A DNA stretch of 9,203 nt from an uncultured Pelagibacteraceae bacterium (GTDB taxonomy: Bacteria > Pseudomonadota > Alphaproteobacteria > Pelagibacterales > Pelagibacteraceae), in the NCBI GenBank assembly GCA_902549785.1, contig CACCWT010000025.1, positions 1-9,203 on the forward strand, written 5' to 3'. Below the pieces are notes generated by a model. That model saw nothing but the letters and a program-made list of their open reading frames with translations. It was not told where the DNA came from and made no database searches. The translations under genes and the position numbers were made by a program. Of the stretch, positions 1-6,179 are shown in pieces. How positions within the stretch are numbered: position 1 is the stretch's first letter; the number at the start of each line of letters is the position of its first letter.

Positions 1-708
1 TCATTTTGGTATTTCGCAAATAATTATTTCTGTTTCGCAGATTATTTTATTAAATTTGAAATCATAGTATATATATCCCTTTCGTTTATATGTTTCAAGA
101 TTTTTTTTTATTTTCATCATTTCGTTTGGAAGAAACCATTTTTGAGAAACTGAACTTTTAACTTTTCTGAAATTTTTTTTTGCAGCATAAATAATTTTTT
201 TTTTATTTGATAAACTCAAAATTGGAATTTGTAATTTTCCACTAACATTCAAAAATGATTTAGATTTTTCTAAAATTTGAATTGTTAAATTTGTGCCATC
301 TCTACCCGAATTACATGGGATATTTTTACTAAACCATTTTGATTTGTTTGCAACCAAAGAAGATATTGCAGATACATCATTTAGAATATAATCAAATTTT
401 CTACCTTTCCATGGCTCTAAAAGGTTCCCAATTTTAATTTCATTATTTATTTTAAATTTTTTATAATTTTTTTTAGCGTTGTTGACAGCATAATTAGATA
501 CATCTGATGAAAAAATTTTATTTATTTTTTTTGATTTATAAAGTGCGATTCCTAAAATACCACTTCCACAACCTAAATCTAAAAACTTTGCATCTTTTTG
601 TAAGTTTTCACATGCTGCTAAAAAACTTAGTTTTGATGTTAAATTAGGAACAAATACTTTTTTAGAGTTTGAAAGTTTTTCTAAAACATTTTCGTAAATT
701 TTACTCAT
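1..708 (-). CDS. Class I SAM-dependent methyltransferase (HemK/PrmA-like fold)
   Basis: A 235-residue methyltransferase with an intact cofactor site: motif I DLGCGSG (residues 44-50), an acidic motif II around SSDVS (67-71), and a motif IV equivalent NDVS (110-113) after FDYIL. A GRDGTN segment (135-140) resembles the GGxDG loop after the NPPY motif in HemK/PrmC enzymes. However, NPPY itself is replaced by NDVS, so protein-glutamine methylation is not supported. There is no N-terminal HemK domain and no signal peptide, so it is probably cytosolic. Its ATG overlaps the stop of the upstream acyltransferase by one base (TAATG), which suggests translational coupling. Its stop is the first three bases of the window, so the gene is complete. 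Placement in a sugar block suggests a sugar or sugar-acid N-, O- or C-methyltransferase, which is inference. A ribosomal-protein or RNA methyltransferase is the alternative. The fold is well supported; the substrate is unknown. Confidence 0.75.
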   Translation of the reverse strand: MSKIYENVLEKLSNSKKVFVPNLTSKLSFLAACENLQKDAKFLDLGCGSGILGIALYKSKKINKIFSSDVSNYAVNNAKKNYKKFKINNEIKIGNLLEPWKGRKFDYILNDVSAISSLVANKSKWFSKNIPCNSGRDGTNLTIQILEKSKSFLNVSGKLQIPILSLSNKKKIIYAAKKNFRKVKSSVSQKWFLPNEMMKIKKNLETYKRKGYIYYDFKFNKIICETEIIICEIPK

Positions 709-1352
709 TAAATGTTTACTTCATTGGCTGGATTACCAAAATATAATTTTTTTGGCTTACAATCTCTAATTATATTTGATCCTAGTAATAAAGAAGCCTT
801 AGAGCCTATATTAAGATTTTCACCAACTAACACATGTGCACCTATGAAAACGTGATCTTTAATTTTGGTGTTATTTAGAACAGTAGATCTTGAACCTATT
901 GTTGTATATGAACCAATCATAACGTTATGAGCTATAATTACTGAATAAGTTAAATGACAAAAATTCTGTATCTTAGAATTAGAACAAATAATAGAATTTG
1001 GATACAATATATTTCCATAACCTAATTTAGTTTTGTTACCAATTTTTACTGATGGATCAATTATATTAGGAAACAACTCTTTGTTTATATCTAGTTTTTC
1101 AAATATTTTTGATCTTACATTTTTATTATTATAAGAGCCAATCGCAAAAATAAATTTAGAATTTTTTTCAGACCTGGCATTTTTTATTCCTATTTTGTAG
1201 GGAATACCAAAGTATTTTTTTTTATAATATTTTTTGTTATCATCATAAATAGCTTTGACAATAAAATTATTTTCTAACGATTTTAAAATCGGAAAAATCT
1301 CCTCTAAAGATCTCCCAGCTCCTATGATAATTATTTTATCCCTTTTTTTCAT
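708..1352 (-). CDS. NeuD/PglD-family sugar N-/O-acyltransferase (left-handed beta-helix)
   Basis: A 214-residue protein with the two-part NeuD/PglD layout. An N-terminal Rossmann-like half begins IIIIGAG (7-13) and contains IGSYNNK (71-77). A hexapeptide-repeat left-handed beta-helix runs from about residue 95 to 195 and ends GNPANEV (206-212), the usual family ending. His142 in AHNVMIG sits where the catalytic base of PglD lies. The family transfers acetyl from acetyl-CoA to an amino or hydroxyl group of a nucleotide sugar or sialic acid. Here the glycine-rich loop reads GAGRSLEE instead of the common GAGGHG form, so the sugar or nucleotide bound may differ. Length is normal. The ATG lies 17 bases inside the upstream gene and is preceded by AAAGAG with a 7-base gap, a reasonable ribosome site. 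Following a deacetylase gene, it plausibly re-acylates the freed amine. Family confidence is high; the substrate is inferred. Confidence 0.85.
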   Translation of the reverse strand: MKKRDKIIIIGAGRSLEEIFPILKSLENNFIVKAIYDDNKKYYKKKYFGIPYKIGIKNARSEKNSKFIFAIGSYNNKNVRSKIFEKLDINKELFPNIIDPSVKIGNKTKLGYGNILYPNSIICSNSKIQNFCHLTYSVIIAHNVMIGSYTTIGSRSTVLNNTKIKDHVFIGAHVLVGENLNIGSKASLLLGSNIIRDCKPKKLYFGNPANEVNI

Positions 1353-2316
1353 TTAAAATCTCTTTTGTAATTCTATTTAAACCATGTCCATCAACTATTC
1401 TTTTTTTAGAATATGTCTTATCTAATTTCAATTCACTTAATAAAAATTTTTTAATGTTATAAGTTGTCATGTTTTGATGAAATAATTTTATTAATCCATC
1501 TTTGCTTAAGTTTTTTGAATTTTCAAATTGTTTAACAGATGTATTAATTACTAAGGGTTTTTTATTTAAATATAATGCTTCCCATATTGTGCTTCCTCCA
1601 GAACATAAAATAAACTGATGTTCATAAAGTAATTTAGGAAAATTTTTCATTATATTTAAAAATTTAATATTACTTATTTTCTTAAAATTTATTAAATAAT
1701 TGTAATACTGATTATTTGTTCCAATAATAAATGTAAACTTAAATTTTTGAAAATCTTTAGAATTTACTACTTTAAATATTTTAAATGTATAATTTTTTGA
1801 ATCACTGCCACCCATAAAAACTAAAACTCTATTCTTGCTCTTAATATTCGGTTTTTTTAATGCATATTTATTCTTTTTAATAATAGAAAAATTTGTACCA
1901 ACAAGTCTGTTTTTGAAAAAATTTAATTTTTTAAAATCTAAATAATTTTGATTAATATAAACATCGCAATAGTGTTTTTTAATAGTATCATCAATTACTA
2001 TTAGCTTGTTAGTATAATTATAGATATATTTTTCAAAATTATAAGTTGTTTCATAACTGTCAATTATTAAGATTGGTTTATTCAACTTCTCTAAAATATT
2101 TTTAATTTTTTTTTTTTGATCTAAAAAATTTTTACTTCTAAAAAAAAATTTTTTTGTTCTTTTTGGTAAATAATTTAAGATTTCTTTTTTTTTTGTATCT
2201 ATTAAAAAATAAATTTTATTTTTTTTTCTTAACTCATTTGCAATTTTAATACATCTAAAAAGATGACCTAATCCATAATTTTCAGAGCAATTAATTTGGA
2301 ATATTATTCGTTTCAA
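1336..2316 (-). CDS. PseG-like UDP-sugar hydrolase (GT-B fold), TTG start
   Basis: A 326-residue protein resembling PseG, which in pseudaminic acid synthesis cleaves UDP from UDP-2,4-diacetamido-2,4,6-trideoxy-altropyranose, leaving the free hexose for the NeuB-type synthase. Visible family marks in order: GLGHLFRC (15-22), with His18 where PseG has its catalytic histidine; IDSY (85-88); IDD (108-110); NQN (122-124); MGGSD (168-172); the nucleotide-binding SGGSTIWEAL (239-248); and VDGHGLNRI (308-316). It has no signal peptide and is presumably cytosolic. The start is TTG: it forms a TTGA overlap with the upstream stop, GGAAG lies six bases before it, and the next methionine is residue 168, which would destroy the domain. 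A 12-A coding run (2106-2117) encodes Gln67-Lys70 and the start of Ile71. The exact sugar cannot be read from sequence; a legionaminate-type or new amino-sugar substrate is possible. Confidence 0.8.
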   Translation of the reverse strand: MKRIIFQINCSENYGLGHLFRCIKIANELRKKNKIYFLIDTKKKEILNYLPKRTKKFFFRSKNFLDQKKKIKNILEKLNKPILIIDSYETTYNFEKYIYNYTNKLIVIDDTIKKHYCDVYINQNYLDFKKLNFFKNRLVGTNFSIIKKNKYALKKPNIKSKNRVLVFMGGSDSKNYTFKIFKVVNSKDFQKFKFTFIIGTNNQYYNYLINFKKISNIKFLNIMKNFPKLLYEHQFILCSGGSTIWEALYLNKKPLVINTSVKQFENSKNLSKDGLIKLFHQNMTTYNIKKFLLSELKLDKTYSKKRIVDGHGLNRITKEILNEKKG

Positions 2317-2984
2317 ATTTTTCTTCCAAGTACAAATGACTCAGCAAACTTTACACCTGAGGAACTCCCCCTGAAAACTGCCAGGGCCTTTATTGTTTCT
2401 AAAGATCTAGAGTGAGGATTTTTTTTCAATTCAGATTTATAATATTTAATAGCTTTTAATTTAAGATTCATTTGAAAAGTAATATCTTCAAACCAATTAG
2501 GATCAAATTTATTTTTTGGATCAGATATCTTCCATTCTGTACTCGATAAAATTTCAAAAAATAAAATTAAATTAACATTATTATTATTTTTGGGTCTACA
2601 TGCTGTCATTGTTGCATTTGAAGTAATTTGATGATCCACATTTAGGTCATTGTAATGATGTGTAAAAATTGTAGACGGATTAAAATTTTTAATTTCTTTT
2701 TCAATATACTTAACTATTTCTAGTAATGGTACAGTATCGAATTTATTATCTGGAAAATTTCCGAATACATAATGTTTCACTCCTAGGGTTTTTAGAGCTT
2801 TTATTGCGCTATTTTGTCTATTTAAAATCTTTTTATTTTTAATTTTGATATCTCTTGAGGTTTCTCCATCAGATAAAAAAATAATTTTGACTTTAGATCC
2901 TTTTTTTGAGTATTTTGCTAATGTTCCTCCACATCCTAATACCTCATCATCAGGGTGAGCAGCAATTACTAAAATTTTTTTCAT
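2313..2984 (-). CDS. PIG-L/LmbE-family zinc-dependent N-deacetylase
   Basis: A 223-residue deacetylase with the full family signature. AHPDDEVLGCGG (9-20) supplies zinc ligands His10 and Asp13 and the catalytic-base Asp12. HHYNDLNVDH (109-118) supplies the third ligand, His118. The C-terminal HSRS (191-194) and AES (214-216) elements match bacterial sugar deacetylases of this superfamily. The family removes acetyl from N-acetyl amino sugars (GlcNAc-PI, mycothiol, bacillithiol and antibiotic precursors). No signal peptide is present, so it should act on a soluble cytosolic precursor. It starts at ATG in an ATGA overlap with the fusion gene upstream and ends in a TTGA overlap with the PseG-like gene, so it is firmly within the operon. 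A downstream NeuD-like acyltransferase suggests the pair swaps one N-acyl group for another or exposes an amine for methylation. That role is inference; the family call is strong. Confidence 0.9.
   Translation of the reverse strand: MKKILVIAAHPDDEVLGCGGTLAKYSKKGSKVKIIFLSDGETSRDIKIKNKKILNRQNSAIKALKTLGVKHYVFGNFPDNKFDTVPLLEIVKYIEKEIKNFNPSTIFTHHYNDLNVDHQITSNATMTACRPKNNNNVNLILFFEILSSTEWKISDPKNKFDPNWFEDITFQMNLKLKAIKYYKSELKKNPHSRSLETIKALAVFRGSSSGVKFAESFVLGRKI
2323..2327 (-). promoter_or_regulatory. Ribosome binding site supporting the TTG start of the PseG-like gene
   Basis: On the minus strand this reads GGAAG, one mismatch from GGAGG, six bases before the TTG at 2316-2314. It lies within the last codons of the deacetylase gene. 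Most other starts in the window lack a recognisable Shine-Dalgarno sequence, so this one helps decide for the TTG. The overlap of this TTG with the upstream TGA also allows reinitiation. Confidence 0.5.
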
Positions 2985-5014
2985 TTTAAATAAGGATTGT
3001 ATGACACATGAGATTTAAGATATTTATTTAAATCTTCACCATTTTCAATTTTGTTAATCTTATAAAATATATCATCAAGATATTCTAAATATATCTCTAA
3101 ATTTTCTTTAGTATGTTTTGTTGAAATAAAAATTTTATTAGTAGCTAATATCTTTTTATTAAGCATTTCTTGAGTAATTAAGGTTTTATATTGAGCATGT
3201 TTCTTGGCAGAAAAAATAAAGTTTGGTATTGCATCCATTCCTTGAATTTCAATTTTTAATTTATGTTTTTTTGCAAGTTTTTTCCATTTTTCTTTTAACC
3301 AAATTCCTAAATTACTTATATATTGCCAACTTTTTAATTTTTCCATTTGATCGAGCGACGCTAACGCGGCTGTTGGGCCTATTCTATCCGTCCACATTGT
3401 GCTACTTATGAAACTTGAATTTGCACATTCCATTATTTCCTTTCTTCCAATAACAGCAGTAATTGGATAGCCGTTACCCAATGCTTTACCAAACATAGCT
3501 ATATCTGGGTTAATGTTGTATGTTTTATGGATACCACCAAATGAGTTTCTAAATCCAGATGTACACTCGTCAAAAATTAATATAATTTTTTTTTTGTCAC
3601 AAATATTTCTTATTTTTTTTAAATAATCTTTCTTAGGTTTTATCTCCCTTGTCACTTCCATTTTAATTGTTCCAATATCATGATTTTTCAATAAATAATT
3701 CAATGAATTAAGATCATTATATTTAAAAGGAAATACTGTATTTTTTAAGTTTTTTGGGACCCCTAAGGGATCCAAGGATTTCATTAAATGGTTGTCCAAA
3801 TTGCTTTTATTACCTAGGTTTGCTGATAAATACCAGTCGTGCCAACCATGATATCCACAAATTGCTACCTTATCTTTTTTTGATGCAGCTCTTGAAATTC
3901 TTATAGCTAAAGCATTTGCTTCACCACCTGATCTTAGAAATTTCGCCATATCAGCCCAAGGATGAATTTCAATTAATTTTTCTGCCAACAAAATATCCTC
4001 AAAGGAATTTAAAGTGCTCATATTCCCATCTTCAACAATTTTTTTTATATTTTTATCGACTAGATTATTTGAATAACCTAAAATATTAGTTCCAATACCC
4101 ATAGAACAAAAGTCTTTATACTTTATGTTTTGTAATGATGTTATAGTGATATTTTTTGCTTTCTTGAAATATGTTGGCCATTTATAGGGAATAAACAATT
4201 CTGGTCTTTTAGAGATCAACATATTTCCGCCTGGAATTATATTTTTGGCTCTTTGCCACATCTTATAATTTGAATCTGAAATTGATCCTGAATTTCTCAT
4301 GTATTTATCATTAATTTTTAAAATTTTTTTGTGTTTTATGACAAATTTATATATCTCTTCAAAGGTAAAATCTATTCTTGGATAAAAATTTTCAATAATT
4401 TTTTTTATGACTACAAGATCTTCTTTATAATCTAGAGTAAATCTCCAATTACTTAGGTCTTTAAAATTTTTAAAATTATATTTTTTTAAATTATGATTTT
4501 TTTTAATATATGGAGTTACATGCTCTTTTTCATGCCTATCCCTAGCATTTAAATATGCCATTTTTAATGATTTAAAATTAAAAATTTCTATGTCTAATCC
4601 ATCTGGAAATGAAGGGGGGTTAGCATTATTTAAATAATCTATGCGTTTTTTATTATAAATACTTACTAACTTTTCTAGTAACTTTGGATCTACTAAAGGG
4701 CAATCAGAAGTAATTCTAATTATATTTTTTGCATTATATTTTTTTGCACATTTATAATATCTTTCCAATACATTTTTTTCTGAACCAGAGAAAACATTGT
4801 AGTTTTTTTTTAAAAGTAATTTTTTTAATATTAAATTTTCTTTTCCCTTCGGTATAGCAATTACAATTTTTTTTTTAAAATTTGCTAAGGATAATCTATT
4901 TATTAAAAAATATATCAAGGGATATCCGCACACTTTTTTTATTATCTTATTCGGAAAACGTACAGAATTTTGTCTAGCTTGGACAATGATTAAAAAACTA
5001 GAAATATTTTTCAT
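2981..5014 (-). CDS. Bifunctional SpsF/NeuA-like cytidylyltransferase - class III PLP aminotransferase fusion
   Basis: A 677-residue two-enzyme fusion, numbered here from the ATG at 5014. The N-terminal part (about 5-235) is an SpsF/CMP-sugar-type nucleotidyltransferase: VQARQNSVRFPNK (11-23), SDCPLVDP (103-110), EHVTPY (164-169) and WRFTLD (190-195). The C-terminal part (about 245-640) is a class III, glutamate-1-semialdehyde-aminomutase-like aminotransferase: RSGGEANALAIR (361-372), GYHGWHDW (387-394), IFDECTSGFR (480-489) with Asp482 for the pyridine nitrogen, and FGKALGNGYP (508-517) with Lys510 for the PLP Schiff base. Both active sites look intact and no frameshift separates them. An in-frame TTG at 5059 would add 15 residues, but the ATG immediately precedes the conserved fold and the TTG lies inside a possible promoter. 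The gene heads the leftward block. Likely roles are amination of a keto or aldehyde sugar and CMP activation of a sugar acid; the substrates are inferred. Confidence 0.88.
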   Translation of the reverse strand: MKNISSFLIIVQARQNSVRFPNKIIKKVCGYPLIYFLINRLSLANFKKKIVIAIPKGKENLILKKLLLKKNYNVFSGSEKNVLERYYKCAKKYNAKNIIRITSDCPLVDPKLLEKLVSIYNKKRIDYLNNANPPSFPDGLDIEIFNFKSLKMAYLNARDRHEKEHVTPYIKKNHNLKKYNFKNFKDLSNWRFTLDYKEDLVVIKKIIENFYPRIDFTFEEIYKFVIKHKKILKINDKYMRNSGSISDSNYKMWQRAKNIIPGGNMLISKRPELFIPYKWPTYFKKAKNITITSLQNIKYKDFCSMGIGTNILGYSNNLVDKNIKKIVEDGNMSTLNSFEDILLAEKLIEIHPWADMAKFLRSGGEANALAIRISRAASKKDKVAICGYHGWHDWYLSANLGNKSNLDNHLMKSLDPLGVPKNLKNTVFPFKYNDLNSLNYLLKNHDIGTIKMEVTREIKPKKDYLKKIRNICDKKKIILIFDECTSGFRNSFGGIHKTYNINPDIAMFGKALGNGYPITAVIGRKEIMECANSSFISSTMWTDRIGPTAALASLDQMEKLKSWQYISNLGIWLKEKWKKLAKKHKLKIEIQGMDAIPNFIFSAKKHAQYKTLITQEMLNKKILATNKIFISTKHTKENLEIYLEYLDDIFYKINKIENGEDLNKYLKSHVSYNPYLK

Positions 5015-5047
5015 ATAAATTTTAATTATTTTTTTAATTATTATTTC

Positions 5048-5077
5048 ACTATAATTCAAATTTACTATGAAAGTAAA
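5048..5077 (-). promoter_or_regulatory. Candidate promoter for the leftward sugar operon
   Basis: On the minus strand, TTTACT (5077-5072, 4/6 to TTGACA) is followed by an 18-base spacer and TATAGT (5053-5048, 5/6 to TATAAT). Transcription would begin near 5041, leaving about 26 bases of leader before the ATG at 5014. That would exclude the upstream in-frame TTG at 5059 as a start. In DNA this AT-rich such matches arise by chance, so support comes mainly from the position in the only divergent gap of the window. Confidence 0.3.
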
Positions 5078-5083
5078 ATATTA

Positions 5084-5126
5084 TTGATAATTTCTATATT
5101 TAGTAGATAAATAAGAATATTATAAT
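5084..5126 (+). promoter_or_regulatory. Candidate promoter region for the plus-strand SGNH gene
   Basis: TTGATA (5084-5089) with a 16-base spacer to GATAAA (5106-5111) is one weak candidate. A perfect TATAAT sits at 5121-5126, only six bases before the ATG at 5133; if used, transcription would begin at or near the start codon and give an almost leaderless message. No Shine-Dalgarno sequence is visible before this ATG, which is compatible with a leaderless start but does not prove it. Chance TATAAT matches are common at this base composition. Confidence 0.25.
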
Positions 5127-5132
5127 TCTAAA

Positions 5133-6158
5133 ATGTTCAAAAAAATTTCTTATAAATTAATCTTTGTTGCTTTTAATTTTTGTCTTTTTATTTTTTGCTT
5201 AGAATTATTTTCTAGAATGCTTTTTCCAGAAACAGCTCCAAAAAATAATTTATATTTCAATAATATGCAAAATAATCTCAAAATTGGCCCTAAAAACTTA
5301 ACTTTAAGACAAATGAAAAACAGTAGTGATTACAATGTAGAAATTTCATTTAACAACTATGGCTTTAGGGATATTAAAAATTTAAAAAACTCTAAATACT
5401 CAGATTTTTTTGTTGTGGGAGACTCAATGTCATTTGGTTGGGGTGTAGAAGCAAAAAATAGATATTCGAATATTCTTGAAAATTTAACAAATAAAAATTT
5501 TTATAACATTTCAATTCCAGGAAATTTAGAAAACTATGAATTACTAATAGAATATGCCGAAAAAAATGGCGCAAAAATAAAAAATTTAATTTTTGGATTT
5601 ACTATGGAAAATGATTTTCAGATTTATAAGAAAAAAAAAATAAATATTAATCCTAAAATAAATCAATCTAAGAATAATTTTATTTTTTTTAATGTGCCAA
5701 AATTAAAAAGATTTTTAACTCAAAACTCTAGTTTTTATTTTATTAGTACAAGAACGGTACATAGGAATGAGATGTTAAGAAATATGTTTATTAAATTGAA
5801 ATTAATTAATCCAAACCTAGATTATATTTATTATACAAAATTTTCAAATAAAGTAATTAATTCAACTGTAGATAAATTAAAGAATATTTCAAAAAATTAT
5901 AATTCTATAATTCTAGTAATACCCTCTAGAGCACTGTGGTATGGAGATCACATGGATGAAGCAGATCAAATTCATAAAACATTTATTAATAAATTAAAAA
6001 ATGATAAATTTGATTATTTAGATTTAAGAGAAGTTTTTGAAAAAAATAATGATCCACTGAAAAATTTACACTTATTCAATGATGGACACTGGAATAGTAA
6101 AGGACATGAAATAGCTGCAAAAGAAATTTTTGACGAATATTTTAAGAATAAATATTAA
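5133..6158 (+). CDS. Membrane-anchored SGNH/GDSL-hydrolase-like protein
   Basis: A 341-residue protein with one hydrophobic segment near the N-terminus (about 8-26), preceded by lysines and so probably a signal anchor placing the rest outside the inner membrane. There is no lipobox. SGNH blocks appear in order: VVGDSMSFGWG (94-104) with Ser98 as nucleophile; Gly130-Asn131 in IPGN; GFTMEND (155-161) with Asn160; and NDGHWNSKGH (316-325) with Asp317 and His319, the His residue of the catalytic pair being followed by the common WNxxGH pattern. A full set of catalytic residues is therefore plausible. Such proteins are esterases or O-acetyltransferases acting on polysaccharides. It is the only plus-strand gene, divergent from the sugar operon and convergent with the oxygenase. 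A coding run of ten A's (5631-5640) encodes lysines. The polymer acted on is unknown. Confidence 0.75.
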   Translation: MFKKISYKLIFVAFNFCLFIFCLELFSRMLFPETAPKNNLYFNNMQNNLKIGPKNLTLRQMKNSSDYNVEISFNNYGFRDIKNLKNSKYSDFFVVGDSMSFGWGVEAKNRYSNILENLTNKNFYNISIPGNLENYELLIEYAEKNGAKIKNLIFGFTMENDFQIYKKKKININPKINQSKNNFIFFNVPKLKRFLTQNSSFYFISTRTVHRNEMLRNMFIKLKLINPNLDYIYYTKFSNKVINSTVDKLKNISKNYNSIILVIPSRALWYGDHMDEADQIHKTFINKLKNDKFDYLDLREVFEKNNDPLKNLHLFNDGHWNSKGHEIAAKEIFDEYFKNKY

Positions 6159-6179
6159 TATTATTTGAAATTTAAATTT
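6151..6179. repeat. AT-only palindromes at the convergent gene ends
   Basis: Two perfect 12-base palindromes lie back to back over the facing stop codons: AATATTAATATT (6151-6162) and AAATTTAAATTT (6168-6179). Only two bases separate the stops of the plus-strand SGNH gene and the minus-strand oxygenase gene, so any terminator must overlap coding sequence. The palindromes could form a weak bidirectional terminator, but they contain no G or C, would make unstable hairpins, and are likely by chance in such AT-rich DNA. Confidence 0.25.

Noticed and set aside
3223..3411. Plus-strand 62-codon open frame
   Set aside because: It lies opposite the aminotransferase part of the fusion gene, has no recognisable domain, and its hydrophobic sequence is what the complement of lysine/asparagine-rich coding DNA gives.
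2981..5014. Heme-biosynthesis glutamate-1-semialdehyde aminomutase (HemL)
   Set aside because: The resemblance is at the class III fold level. The fusion to a CMP-transferase and the sugar-gene neighbours argue for a sugar substrate.
5015..5059. N-terminal extension of the fusion gene to the in-frame TTG
   Set aside because: The 15 extra residues are low-complexity Ile/Lys-rich, the nucleotidyltransferase fold begins right after the ATG at 5014, and the TTG falls within a possible promoter.
5392..5574. Minus-strand 60-codon open frame
   Set aside because: It lies opposite the GDS region of the plus-strand SGNH gene, which has clear motifs; no ribosome site or family features.
6151..6179. 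Strong bidirectional terminator between convergent genes
   Set aside because: The palindromes are pure A/T, would be unstable as hairpins, and lack the G+C stem of an intrinsic terminator; kept only as a low-confidence repeat.
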